This document shows, one piece after another, positions 1-9,800 of a stretch of DNA of 64,000 bases (its first letter is position 1; each line of letters opens with the position of its first letter). The stretch covers positions 1 to 64,000 of the forward strand of contig NZ_JAAATY010000027.1 in assembly GCF_013280595.1 (NCBI RefSeq). The letters run 5' to 3'. This DNA comes from Kibdelosporangium persicum (GTDB taxonomy: Bacteria; Actinomycetota; Actinomycetes; Mycobacteriales; Pseudonocardiaceae). The position numbers were made by a program, and so were the translations under genes. Under the pieces are notes generated by a model. That model made no database searches. It worked only from the letters and a program-made list of their open reading frames with translations, and was not told the DNA's origin.

Positions 1-19
1 GGGGTGCCTTGGTGGGTGG

Positions 20-1402
20 TCAATGCTGGAGTGGGGGTGGGGAGTGTGCCCGGTCGAACAGCAGTAGCCAGGCGTTGCGGTGGGGCCAGTGGGTGGGCAG
101 GCGCAGGGTGGTGCGGCGTGCTTGGCGGGTGAGTTGGGCGGCCACGGTGATCAGGGTGCGGCGCAGGGTGGTGGTGTGGGCGCGGGCGAAGCGTCCGGTG
201 GCCAGGCAGCCGGTGGCGCGCAGGAGGTTGTGGGTGATGGTGGCCAGGATCAGCCAGGCGGCGTTGGCGATGAAGGCGTGTGACGGGAAGTGGGTCAGGG
301 TGCTGGTGGCGAGTTGGCCCAGGACGTGTTCGATGCTGCCGGCTCGTTGGCGGTGGCAGGCCTCGGCTTGGGTCTTTTCGAGTGGGGAGTTGGTGAGGAT
401 GGCGTGGTAGCGGTAAGCGGGGAATAGTGGTTGTTGGTCGGTGTGCGGGGTGGTGATGGGCACGCGGCGCACGATCAGCCGGAGGGTGGCTGGTCCGGTG
501 GGGTGCCGGGTGATGTTGGTGAGAACGGTCAGGCTGGTCTCGGCGATCTCGGCGTGGGTGATCAGCTGCCCGGTGTCCTGGTCGCGGATGGGGGTGGCGA
601 AGGTGACCGGTTGCCAGTGTGGTTCGGGGATGTCGTGGATGGCGGCGGTGACGTTGCCGCTGTGGCGTGCGGTGATGGAAAACCATGCGCCGGCCGTGAT
701 CACCTCGGTGATGACCTCGCCGTTGAAGAACGCCGAGTCCATGCGTACCAGGATGGGGCCGGTCGCGCCGCAGGCTCGGGCGGTGGTCAGCGAGCGGCGC
801 AGCAGGCTGGCGGCGTTGCGGGCGGAGTGGGCGTTGCCGCCGCGTAGCCGGCTGTCGAGGATCACCGGAGCGGCCAGCGGGGTGCCCAGCGTGATGAGTT
901 GGTAGTCCAGGCCGAACAGGTTCTTGTGCCCGTACGCGGCACCTTGTTTCTTGCTGTGCACCTGCTGGGTTTTGGAATCCATGTCCACAAAGGCCAGCTG
1001 ATCGACGCCGGGCAGCAGCGGGGTCTGGGCGGCCAGCCTGACCAGCACCCCGTGAGCCACGTGCTGCAACTGGGTCAGGTGACCGATGCCGAAATACCGC
1101 AGGAAGCTGCCCAGCGTGGACGGTGCCCTGATACCGTCGAACAGCAGCGGCAGCCCGCCATGGCGGATCACGTCCAGATCGTCGATCGAGTCCGCGCCAC
1201 AGACCATGCCCGCCACGATCGACGCGATCTTCGCGCCGGCGTTGGCGCCGATCGAGCCACCCAGCCGGACATGCCTATCGGCCAGCTCAGACAGGCCCGC
1301 ATCCTGCGCTAATCGCATCGCCGGCACCAGCCCGGCCTGCGACACCAACGTCGGATGGTCGAACCTCGCGTCAATCCCACCACGGGTATGCGATGCTTTC
1401 AC
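20..1402 (-). mobile_element. IS1380-family transposase
   Basis: A 460-residue DDE transposase that cuts and rejoins the ends of its own insertion sequence. Candidate catalytic acidic residues are the Asp in FVDMDSK, the Asp in VRMDSAFF and the Glu in RAGSIEHVLGQL. The last motif, followed by a hydrophobic helix, is typical of the C-terminal half of IS1380 transposases. The length is normal for the family, so it appears intact. It starts with GTG at 1402. The left end of the element lies at or beyond the window edge, and I could not define the terminal repeats or target duplication. It sits downstream of the molybdenum hydroxylase operon and does not interrupt it. Confidence 0.85.
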
Positions 1403-1406
1403 TTAA

Positions 1407-1474
1407 CAGGTGCCCTCTTCTGTGATGGCTTGTTCCCTAGACAAGAACAATCATCCCAGCTCAGAGGGCACCTG
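1407..1474. repeat. 12-bp inverted repeat upstream of the transposase
   Basis: CAGGTGCCCTCT at 1407-1418 is matched perfectly by AGAGGGCACCTG at 1463-1474, with 44 bases between. It lies immediately upstream of the transposase start. It could be the subterminal or terminal part of the insertion sequence, or an operator controlling the transposase. Without the opposite end of the element the IS boundary cannot be fixed. Confidence 0.5.
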
Positions 1475-1557
1475 CCCGTCTACGACATACCCACCACCAA
1501 CACATTCACCGGTGGATCAGGGTTAGAACACGGATAAACACTCACGAGGTGGGGCAG

Positions 1558-3870
1558 TCACATCAGCTTGTCGGGCGTGATGGGCAGGTCGCGGATTCGC
1601 TTGCCGGTGGCATTGAAGATGGCGTTCGCGATGGCGGCTCCGGTACCGGTGATGCTGAGCTCACCAATACCGCGTGCGCCCATGGGTGTGTGCGGGTCGG
1701 GGATGCCGGTCCAGATCACGTCGATCTCCGGCACGTCCATGTGCACAGGGAGGTGGTACTCGGCGAGGCTGGGATTCATGATGCGGCCCTTGCGCTCGTC
1801 GAAGTGGGTCTGCTCGGTCAGGGCGAGGCCCAGGCCCATGATGATGCCGCCGCGGAACTGACTGGTGGCGGTTTTGGGGTTGAGAACGCGCCCGCAGTCC
1901 ATCGAGCCGAGGAACCGGCTGACCCGGGTCTCGCCGGTGACGCCGTTCACGCGAACCTCGCAGAACATCGCGCCGTAGGAGTGCATCGACCAGTTCATCA
2001 TCTCCACCGGCGGCGGGGCGCTCGCCTCGACCGCGATCTCGTCGCGCCCGGCTCCGGCGAGGATGGACGTGTAGCTCTCGTGCCGCGCGGGCTCATCGAG
2101 TTTGGCGAGGCCACCGTCGAGCACGCCGACCTGTTCCGTTGTGAGACCGGCGAGCGGTGAATCGTGACCGACGAGCTTGAGCAGCTCGGCCACCAGCACG
2201 CGCTGAGCCGCGGCCACAGCGGCTCCGACCGTGACGGTCTGACTCGACCCGAGGGCTGCCACCAGGCCAGGCATCCTCGAATCAGCGAACCGGAACGACA
2301 CCTGTTCCGGCTCAAGTCCCAGGCGCTCGGCGATGACCTGGCCCTGTGCGGTGGCGGTGCCCATGCCCGCGTCGTGCGCGGCGACGTCGACCGTGACGTT
2401 GCCGTCGCTGGTCAGTGTGATCCGTGCCGCGCCACCCGGCTGCCGAACGTACAGGTGCGTAGCGGCGGCGCAGCCCATGCCCACCAGCCACTCGCCGTCG
2501 CGCACCGTGCCGGGCGTCGGGTTGCGTTTCGCCCACCCGAACCGTTCGGCGCCAGCACGCCAGGCCTCGACGAGGTGCCGGGAGGAGAACGGTCTGCCAG
2601 TGATCGGATCGTTGTCGGGCTCGTTGCGGATGCGCAGCTCGATCGGGTCCATGCCCAGCGCGACCGCCACTTCGTCCACAGCGGACTCGATGGCGAAGCT
2701 GCCGACCGCCTCTCCCGGTGCGCGCATGGTGGTGTTGGTGACCATGTCCTGGTACGCCAGCTGAACGTCGATCTGGAAGCTGCCGGCGGCGTAGCTGCTC
2801 TGGGTCGGGAACGCGAACGCCTCGGGAGCCGCCTTGTCCCTGCCGGACACGGCGGTCCCGGTGTGGATGATCGCGTCGAAGCGGCCGTCGGCGCCTGCCC
2901 CGATGGCCACCCGCTGTTCGGTGCGAGCGCGACCGCCGACCAGCCGGTACACGCCTTCGCGGGAGAGCGCCAGCCGCACCGGGCGGTCGGCGAGCTTCGC
3001 CGCCGCCGCGGCCAGCACCTGATGGCTCCACAGACCTTTCCCGCCGAAGGCCCCGCCCACGTAGGGAGCGGTGACCCGGACCTGCTCTTCCTCGATACCG
3101 AAGATGTGGGCAAGTGACCAGGCCTGGTGCCCGACCAACTGCGACGCGTCGTGCATCACCAGTTCGTCGCTGTGCCATGCCACCGTGGTCGCGTGCGGCT
3201 CGATGGCGTTGTGGTTCTGGTACGGCGTGCGGTATGTGGCGTCCACCGACACGTGCGCCGCGGCCAGCGCGGCTTCCGCGTCGCCGATCTCGATGTGCAC
3301 GTCGTGGCCGAACAAGTGAGCGGTCTCGGTGCCGTTGGCCTTCGCCTGCTCGAAGGACGTGGTGGCGGGCTCTGTTTCATAGGTGACTCGGATCATCGAG
3401 GCGGCGTGGTCGGCCTGCTCTCGCGTCTCTGCCAGCACCACCGCGACCGCCTGGCCGTTCCAGCGGACACGGTCGTCCTGCATGATCGGCAGGCTGTCGG
3501 CACCGGCTGCCTTCTCGCTGGTTCCGAACAGCGGCATCGGCCGCATCCGCGGTGCGTTGCGGTGGGTCATCACGAGCACCACGCCAGGCGCGGCCTCCGC
3601 CACGGTGGTGTCGAGCGTCGCGATGCGGCCCTTGGCGATCGTGCTGAACACGAGCGCGGCGTAGACCATGTCGTCGAGCGCGAACTCGGCCGCGAACGGC
3701 GCCGCGCCCCGCACCTTCGGCCCTCCGTCGACGCGTGACACCGAAGCGCCGATCCGCCCGCCGTTGTGCTGGATCAACGGGTCGGGCCCGTTTCCGGGCG
3801 CCCAGCTGTCCGGAGCCAGCTCCAGAGGGCTGTTCATGGCGGACTGCTTGGCGTCTTCCACGTTGCTCAT
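1558..3870 (-). CDS. Molybdopterin-binding subunit of a xanthine dehydrogenase-family aldehyde oxidoreductase
   Basis: This 770-residue protein is the large catalytic subunit of a three-subunit molybdenum hydroxylase of the periplasmic aldehyde oxidoreductase (PaoABC/YagTSR) type. These enzymes insert a water-derived oxygen into aldehydes or N-heterocycles. Visible marks are the molybdopterin-site sequence APYVGGAFGGKG and, near the C-terminus, GARGIGELSITGTG, which carries the catalytic Glu. The length is normal for PaoC. Its ATG (3868-3870) overlaps the stop of the FAD subunit by ATGA, so the three genes are translationally coupled in the order 2Fe-2S, FAD, Mo. The substrate cannot be told. 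I see no Mo-cofactor insertion chaperone (XdhC/PaoD) beside it. Confidence 0.9.
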   Translation of the reverse strand: MSNVEDAKQSAMNSPLELAPDSWAPGNGPDPLIQHNGGRIGASVSRVDGGPKVRGAAPFAAEFALDDMVYAALVFSTIAKGRIATLDTTVAEAAPGVVLVMTHRNAPRMRPMPLFGTSEKAAGADSLPIMQDDRVRWNGQAVAVVLAETREQADHAASMIRVTYETEPATTSFEQAKANGTETAHLFGHDVHIEIGDAEAALAAAHVSVDATYRTPYQNHNAIEPHATTVAWHSDELVMHDASQLVGHQAWSLAHIFGIEEEQVRVTAPYVGGAFGGKGLWSHQVLAAAAAKLADRPVRLALSREGVYRLVGGRARTEQRVAIGAGADGRFDAIIHTGTAVSGRDKAAPEAFAFPTQSSYAAGSFQIDVQLAYQDMVTNTTMRAPGEAVGSFAIESAVDEVAVALGMDPIELRIRNEPDNDPITGRPFSSRHLVEAWRAGAERFGWAKRNPTPGTVRDGEWLVGMGCAAATHLYVRQPGGAARITLTSDGNVTVDVAAHDAGMGTATAQGQVIAERLGLEPEQVSFRFADSRMPGLVAALGSSQTVTVGAAVAAAQRVLVAELLKLVGHDSPLAGLTTEQVGVLDGGLAKLDEPARHESYTSILAGAGRDEIAVEASAPPPVEMMNWSMHSYGAMFCEVRVNGVTGETRVSRFLGSMDCGRVLNPKTATSQFRGGIIMGLGLALTEQTHFDERKGRIMNPSLAEYHLPVHMDVPEIDVIWTGIPDPHTPMGARGIGELSITGTGAAIANAIFNATGKRIRDLPITPDKLM

Positions 3871-4853
3871 GCGTCACTTCCTGCCAGCTCGCCGAGCACG
3901 GCGGTGATCGTGCGGATCGCGAGCTCGATTTTGAATCCGTTGTCGGGCAAGGGATTGGCGGCGGCGAGTTCGGCTTGCGCCGCGGCGCGGAAGGCCCGTG
4001 TGGTTGCCGGGCCGTCCCTCAACGCAGTCTCCGCTGCCCAGGCGCGCCACGGTTTGTGTGCGACACCGCCGAGCGCCAGCCGGACTTCCTTGACCCTGCC
4101 GTTGTCCACTTCGAGCGCGGCGGCGACCGATACCAGCGCGAAGGCGTAACTGGCCCGGTCGCGTACCTTCCGGTATGTCGAGCGCGCCGCCGCGGCCAGC
4201 GGTGGCAGTTCGACCGCCGTGATCAGTTCGCCGGGTTCGAGCACCGTCTCGATCTCGGGGTGGTCAGCGGGCAGCCGGTGCAGGTCTGTCAGCGGCACTG
4301 TGCGGGCGCCATCGGCTCCTTCGAGATGGACGGTCGCGCCGAGCGCGGCGAGCGCCACGCACATGTCCGACGGGTGGGTGGCGACGCACGAGGACGACGC
4401 GCCGAGGATCGCGTGCGTGCGGTTGAACCCGTCGATCGCGTCACAGCCCTGGCCCGGGGACCGCTTGTTGCAGCGTGACCCTTCGGTGTCGTAGAAGTAG
4501 GCACACCGCGTCCGCTGGAGGATGTTGCCGCCGACGGTCGCCATGTTGCGGATCTGCCCCGACGCGCCCGCCAGGACCGCGCGGGCCAGCACCGGGTAGC
4601 GGGTGCGCACGTCGCGATGCTCGGCCAGCGCCGTGTTCCGCACGGCCGCCCCGATCAGCAGGCCGCCGTTCCCGCGCGGCTCGATTGCCGAGGACAGCCC
4701 CGTCACATCGACCAGCGCGGCGGGCCGCTCGATCGTCTCCCGCAGAAGATCGACAAGATTCGTGCCGCCGCCGATGTACTTGACGTCACCCCGTCCGGCC
4801 AACCGGACGGCTTCCGCCGCGTCGCCGGCGCGGGTGTAGGTGAAGGGGATCAT
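3867..4853 (-). CDS. FAD-binding subunit of molybdenum hydroxylase, with 4Fe-4S insert
   Basis: A 328-residue middle subunit that passes electrons between FAD and the iron-sulfur subunit. The N-terminal FAD-binding stretch includes KYIGGGTNLVDLL, followed by ATVGGNILQRTRC. A Cys-rich insert (CAYFY...CNKRSPGQGC) matches the extra 4Fe-4S loop of PaoB-type subunits, which ordinary xanthine dehydrogenases lack. I chose the ATG at 4853 because it forms an ATGA overlap with the upstream 2Fe-2S gene and opens with MIPFTYTRAG, a usual start for the family. The reading frame stays open further upstream, but that part is not homologous. Confidence 0.88.
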   Translation of the reverse strand: MIPFTYTRAGDAAEAVRLAGRGDVKYIGGGTNLVDLLRETIERPAALVDVTGLSSAIEPRGNGGLLIGAAVRNTALAEHRDVRTRYPVLARAVLAGASGQIRNMATVGGNILQRTRCAYFYDTEGSRCNKRSPGQGCDAIDGFNRTHAILGASSSCVATHPSDMCVALAALGATVHLEGADGARTVPLTDLHRLPADHPEIETVLEPGELITAVELPPLAAAARSTYRKVRDRASYAFALVSVAAALEVDNGRVKEVRLALGGVAHKPWRAWAAETALRDGPATTRAFRAAAQAELAAANPLPDNGFKIELAIRTITAVLGELAGSDA

Positions 4854-5371
4854 TTCCGTTCCCCCGCACAGGTCTCGGCGATCGCGGCGACGATGCCGTT
4901 GTGCGCGCCGCATCGGCACAGGTTGCCGCTCATCCGTTCGCGCAGTTCGTCATGGGTGAGCTCGACCTCGCCGACCGTCAGGTCCGGCGTGACGTGGCTC
5001 GGGACGCCGCGACGCGCCTCCGCGGCCATGCCCACCGCCGAACAGATCTGGCCGGGCGTGCAGTATCCGCACTGGAAGCCGTCGTGCTCGATGAACGCCC
5101 GCTGCAGCGGATGCAGCTCGTCATCACCCGCCAACCCCTCGATGGTGACGACGTTCCGACCCACGTACTGCACGGCCAACGCGAGGCAGGACACGATCCG
5201 CTCACCGTCGGCCAGGACCGTGCAGGCACCGCACGCGCCCTGGTCGCAGCCCTTCTTCGTGCCGTGGAGCTGGAGCGTTTCCCGGAGCAGGTCGAGCAAC
5301 GAGACACGCGGATCGGCCGGCGGGCCGACCGCCGTTCCGTTGATCCGAATCGAGAAGTCCTTGGTGACCAT
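4850..5371 (-). CDS. 2Fe-2S subunit of molybdenum hydroxylase
   Basis: A 173-residue small subunit with two 2Fe-2S clusters. The plant-type ferredoxin motif is CDQGACGACTVL with a later Cys in IVSC. The C-terminal cluster is formed by CGYCTPGQ and CRCG. It is the first gene of the operon. The start at 5371 opens MVTKDFSIRING. The frame runs on without a stop to about 6.5 kb, but that extension is out-of-frame shadow of the neighbouring membrane-protein gene and is not part of this protein. No Tat signal is obvious at the chosen start, although PaoA-type subunits are often exported. Confidence 0.88.
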   Translation of the reverse strand: MVTKDFSIRINGTAVGPPADPRVSLLDLLRETLQLHGTKKGCDQGACGACTVLADGERIVSCLALAVQYVGRNVVTIEGLAGDDELHPLQRAFIEHDGFQCGYCTPGQICSAVGMAAEARRGVPSHVTPDLTVGEVELTHDELRERMSGNLCRCGAHNGIVAAIAETCAGERK

Positions 5372-5502
5372 GCCTCCACGATGCCCCGGCCGGATCGCAC
5401 CGTGAATGGTCGGCAGTTCGTATTTTTTGCTTGATAGTTCGGCATGCTTTGCCGTCGATCGAAGGATCACCACAGGGGTGGGGCAGGACGACAGCGACCA
5501 GC

Positions 5503-6504
5503 TCAGGGGCGTTCGTCCGTCGACGGGGCCGGTTTGGGGCGGGGCTCCGGGGGTGCGGTGGGTTCTGTGGTGTCGTCGGTCGGTTGTCTTTGGGGGAGTG
5601 AGTGCGGAAGGTTCCGGAAGTAGAACTGGGTCAGGTCGTCCCAGAGGAGGCGTTCGGCCGACAGGGTGGTGGGGGTTTCGAGGCCGAGGTGCTTGATGAG
5701 CTCGAGGCGGTGCAGGTCGAAGACTGTGCGGACGTGGTCGGCGTAGGTCCGTCCTAATTGGACGGCGGCGCGGTGGCTGATGGAGGCGACGAGCCAGGCG
5801 GTGAGGCTGGCGGCGGCGAGCCACCAGGACTGGGTGGTGGCGATGATGGTGATGGGCGCGACGATGCCGAAGGCTGTGCAGAGCGTCCGGAGGAGCAGGA
5901 GGCTTGCCATCGCGGTCCGGGTTTCCACCAGCTCGTCGACGGTTGGGGTAGGCAGGATGTGGCGTAGCCGGGGCCAGATGATCACGGCGTCGATGCCGTA
6001 GCGCTCGTGGGGGTAGATCTCCGCGGTGCGCAGCACGTTGCCCAGCCGCGTGGGCAGGAAAGCGTCTGGGCGCGTGCTGGGCGGATAGGATCGTGCGAGG
6101 GTGAGTTGGAGGTCGTTGGCGTCCTGGTGACGGCCCTCGGCGCGGGCCTGCGCTTCGGCGTCCGCCATCGCGCGCCAACGTCTCCGGTGGCGGGCGATCA
6201 TTCTGGTACGCAGGCGGCTGAGCCGGCGGGGCCAGTAACCCTCGTAGAACCGGGTCAGCGCCGGGTGGAAGCTCGACAGGATGTGCGCTGTGGTCGCCAG
6301 GACCAGCAGGACCCCGGCGAGCATCAGGGCCTGGGTCACGCCCGGCAGCCTGGCGAAACTCGTGAACACCGGTCCCGCTCGTCCTGTCGCGGCGAGGTAC
6401 AGCACAGCCGCGGCGATGAAGACCAGGAGTACGGGGTAGAACGTCCCGACGACAAATCGTCGGCTGAAGGTGCTCTGCAGCCGTGCGATCCCGGCGTCGA
6501 TCAT
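5503..6504 (-). CDS. Membrane protein, last gene of the CHAT operon
   Basis: A 333-residue protein that I do not recognise. Two hydrophobic helices near the N-terminus (about residues 20-40 and 60-75), and probably two more around residues 205-235, predict a membrane anchor with cytoplasmic loops rich in Arg. The C-terminus is a low-complexity Pro/Thr/Arg tail. Its ATG overlaps the stop of the upstream CBS-like gene by ATGA, which makes it the fourth gene of the TPR-CHAT-CBS operon. A membrane partner would fit a signalling or conflict module, but no specific function can be claimed. Confidence 0.65.
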   Translation of the reverse strand: MIDAGIARLQSTFSRRFVVGTFYPVLLVFIAAAVLYLAATGRAGPVFTSFARLPGVTQALMLAGVLLVLATTAHILSSFHPALTRFYEGYWPRRLSRLRTRMIARHRRRWRAMADAEAQARAEGRHQDANDLQLTLARSYPPSTRPDAFLPTRLGNVLRTAEIYPHERYGIDAVIIWPRLRHILPTPTVDELVETRTAMASLLLLRTLCTAFGIVAPITIIATTQSWWLAAASLTAWLVASISHRAAVQLGRTYADHVRTVFDLHRLELIKHLGLETPTTLSAERLLWDDLTQFYFRNLPHSLPQRQPTDDTTEPTAPPEPRPKPAPSTDERP

Positions 6505-7625
6505 GCCGGCCGCCTGCGGACCATGAGGTCACCGTGGCTGCACCGCGGCCGGTTCTCCGGATCGTAGTAGGGGATACTCATGCTTTCCTGGTGTGTGGCG
6601 CACTCGAACACCAGCTGGCTGACCGGGGAACCGGCCAAGCCACCGATGTGGCCGCTGCGAACGACTTCCCCGGCGACGATGGTCTCGACTCGTTCGGCGG
6701 TCAGGTAACCGATCGGGACGCCCCGCCCTGTCACCACCGCTCCGTCGAGGTCTGCCGGCGAGTCCGCGGCGCGAACCACTGACGCGATGTCGTCGAGCGG
6801 CGTTTCGACGTCGACGACGGGCACGGGCCAGCCTGTGACGGATGCCGCGGTCGCGCCCGCGGGCGCCGACCGCAGGCGATCGACGTCGACAACGCCCGAG
6901 ATCCCGCCCTCGGACGTGAGTACGCCGAATCTCCTGCCCTGGCTGGTCATCCGCTCCAGGACCGCTTCCGCGTCGTCCGCGAGGCCGAAAATCGTGACCG
7001 GCTCGATGAAGGCGCCGATCGGGTCCGTGTCCATTGTGGTGCTCTCTTCACTTGTCGTTGAGCCGGTGAACGCCGCGACACGTCGGCCGAGGCCGGGACT
7101 GTGCAGGACCGTCACGATGCGGAAGTCGACCACGGGTGACCTGGCGGGGAGCGGGCTGGCGCACAGGATCGTCAGCTCGGCGAGTCGTTCCGGTACGGCT
7201 GGCGTGGTCGGGTTGACGTCCCAGACAAGCGTGCCGTCCGGGGCGAGCCACCCGGACGTGTACGCGGGAAGGTGACCGCCGCCCGGTACGAGTTCGCGTT
7301 CGACCACCCCGCTGGGCATGACCCGGACGGCGGGTGTGACGCCGCTCGGTTCCGTGACCAGCTCGGGGAAGAGGCCCACGGGACGGCATTCGCCGCCCAG
7401 CCGGATTTCGGCCCGCAACCAGAGGCATTCCACGTGGGCAGGCGCGCGTAACGCGATCCCGGCCGTCACGAGCCACCGGCCCTGGTCGTCCGCCGGCTTG
7501 AACGTGCTGTCGAGCAACGCGCATGACAAGCCGCTCCAGAACTCCTGTTCTTCGGCGAGCGAACCCGCGGTCTCCTCCGCGGAACGCAGGAAGGGCACGG
7601 GCGTCGCGGGGACAATGACAGTCAT
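6501..7625 (-). CDS. CHAT-operon protein with CBS-like pair and Cys/His tail
   Basis: A 374-residue protein in three visible parts. The N-terminal ~180 residues form a beta-rich region I cannot assign. Residues ~205-325 read like two degenerate CBS repeats (RRFGVLTSEGGISGVVDVDR and PIGYLTAERV), a fold that often binds adenosyl ligands. The C-terminus (FECATHQES...RPRCSHGD) has a possible zinc-binding Cys/His pair. I chose the ATG at 7625 because it overlaps the stop of the CHAT gene (ATGA). The setting suggests it is a regulator or substrate of the CHAT protease. Function unknown. Confidence 0.6.
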   Translation of the reverse strand: MTVIVPATPVPFLRSAEETAGSLAEEQEFWSGLSCALLDSTFKPADDQGRWLVTAGIALRAPAHVECLWLRAEIRLGGECRPVGLFPELVTEPSGVTPAVRVMPSGVVERELVPGGGHLPAYTSGWLAPDGTLVWDVNPTTPAVPERLAELTILCASPLPARSPVVDFRIVTVLHSPGLGRRVAAFTGSTTSEESTTMDTDPIGAFIEPVTIFGLADDAEAVLERMTSQGRRFGVLTSEGGISGVVDVDRLRSAPAGATAASVTGWPVPVVDVETPLDDIASVVRAADSPADLDGAVVTGRGVPIGYLTAERVETIVAGEVVRSGHIGGLAGSPVSQLVFECATHQESMSIPYYDPENRPRCSHGDLMVRRRPA

Positions 7626-9800
7626 ATCGGCCGCCTTACAGGCGTTCCCAACACCACAAACGGCGCCCACACAGCGGGATGGTCCCAGCCCGGTTCGTTG
7701 AGCACGGCACGTTGCGCGGCATTGACAGCGGCCCACACGTCACCGGTCCCATGACTGTAGAACGCGTCATTGAACGCCGCCGCAACGTCATCGCGTACTG
7801 GCCACCATGACGCGACGACGGCCTGCGCGCCCGCGGCGAGCAATGCCGCGGCCAGCCCGTCACCTTCCCCGCCGGGGGGCGGTCAACTGCGCCGCCGTGC
7901 TGCAGCCACTGAGGTTGACCGCCGTGGCGCTCGCCGTCGCCAGCGCGATCTCGAACGCGAACACGGGCCGGTCGGCGAGCAACAGCCGCGCCAACAAGGG
8001 CGCCTGCGGTTCGAACGCCGCGTGCGACGTGACATGCAGCAAGCTGGACTCGGCGAGTCCAGTGAGGAACGCGGCCGCGGTCGCGTCCTCGCCCCGCAGG
8101 ATATCGGTGGTTCCCAGCCGGGCCGCGACGCGCTCGACCTCGTTCGCGGCGGCGGTCAGTCGCGGAAGGACCTCGTAGCACGGCTCGTCGACAGCCATGA
8201 CACGACTGCCGCCACGCTGCGGACGCGCCGCCGCGGGCTCCAGAAAATCGACGGATGGCAGGTAGACGACCTCCGTTCGCGTCACCAACGGAACGCCATC
8301 CACCATGACAGCGTGCAGCGGGAACGACTGGAAAAGCTGGGGTAGAACAACATACAGGCGACCAGCGTCCACAATGTACTCACGTACCGGGTCGAGGAGG
8401 GCGCGCCCGAGGCGTTCCAGTGCATGCGGCGACTGCAATGCGAGGCGTTCGAGCGCTGTGCTCTGCGCGAGCAACGCGGCTTCGATCTCGTGCAACCTGA
8501 TGCGATGGCTGCTCACGCCGTCCGCTCGCACGGCGATGGCCCAGATTGTTCCCGCCGCGGCCACGTACTCGATGACGGTCTCGCCCGGCCGAAGCCCCTG
8601 CTGCAGCCGCCGAACAGCCGACGTCATGTCGACAGCAGAGGCTTGTTCCCGGTTGCCGGCCAGGAGATCAGCGTGGTCGACCAGGTCGCCCGCCCGGTGC
8701 GAGAGCTGTCGGGCCGCGTCCAGATCACGCATGATCGTCGCGTTCGTGGCCGCTCGGGCCAGGTCCTTGGTGGCTGCCGCGATCTCACTGTCCAATGCGG
8801 ACGGCCCTGGCCGTAACCGGCCCGGCATGACGCTTTTCTCGTGGAAAAGCACACCCAGGGCGACATCAGCCCGGCCCTGCGTGAGCGCCACATGGAGGGC
8901 CTGGTCGAACACCGGCTGCAGCTGGGCACGGTCACTGGACCGGAACCTGCGGGTCAGGTGCCTGCGGACCGTGTCGCCCGCGGTCTCGACAGCGACCGTC
9001 AGGTCCTCCAACGCGGAATCGAGTTCGTTGCGCCGCAGCCGGATGCGTGCCCGCATCGAATAGGGCAGCACATGGTTGAACGTGGGCGCGTGACCGCGGA
9101 CTTCGGCGACCCAGGTGTCCACCAGCCCGGCCGCCGCGGTGACGTCACCGGATTCGAACAGGCAGATCGCCTTCTCCGAGACGACCACGTCCGGCACGAC
9201 GTCACCCGCGACATCCAGGTGAAGCAGGCCTTCCTCGTACAGCCCGGCCGACCGCGCGATCACCGCACGGTGGTAGGCCAACGCGGCGAGCCCCGCCTCG
9301 TCAGCTGCTTGTGAGAGAAGCACCTCCGCCTTGTCGTAGGCGATCAAGGCGTCGTAGGGGGCGCCGGCGTCACGCATGACCGTGCCGAGGTCAATCAGGC
9401 AACGGCCCCGCAGCCGGGCCACTGGGGGACCAGCGAAGCACTGCACGGCCTCGATGGCGATCGCGAGGAGCTCTTCCGGATGGGCGCGCAGCCGCAGCTG
9501 CTCCACCCGGACGGACAAAGCGGCGCCGAGCAGCGCCGTCTTTCCGTAGGGGCGCAGAAGCTTGATCGACTCGGCCACCGCCGCGGCGAGTGTCTCCCGG
9601 TCTGTGGCGTCGGCCTGCAGTAGCCGGGGAAGAAGGGCGATCGGGACAGGCAGGACCGGCACGGCCGCGCCGCCGTACCCACTGACAGCGCCGTCCTTCA
9701 TCTTGACGAGGGCCAGTCTGCCGTCGATTCCGGCCCGCCGCACCTCGTCTTCGAAGAACTGCTGCTCCTCGGCGATCACCGCGGTGAGCGGATCAGTCAT
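7622..9800 (-). pseudogene. CHAT-domain cysteine protease, frameshifted
   Basis: A caspase-like CHAT protein with an N-terminal helical, TPR-like part and a C-terminal CHAT domain. The catalytic His lies in LLHVTSHAAFEP and the catalytic Cys in VNLSGCSTA. The frame then runs into LTAPRRGR and stops near 7860. The missing end of the domain, with LLAAGAQAVVASWWPVRDD and HPAVWAPFVVLG, continues in another frame to 7622. Removing one base from the six-G run at 7874-7879 restores an unbroken protein of about 725 residues reading GGEGDGLAAALLAAG across the joint. Either the gene is inactivated, or it slips or phase-varies, or the base is a sequencing error. It overlaps both operon neighbours. Confidence 0.8.

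Noticed and set aside
4850-6532. 560-residue open frame covering the 2Fe-2S subunit and beyond
   Set aside because: Only the last 173 residues are homologous. The upstream part is Arg/Pro/His-rich shadow of the membrane-protein gene in another frame.
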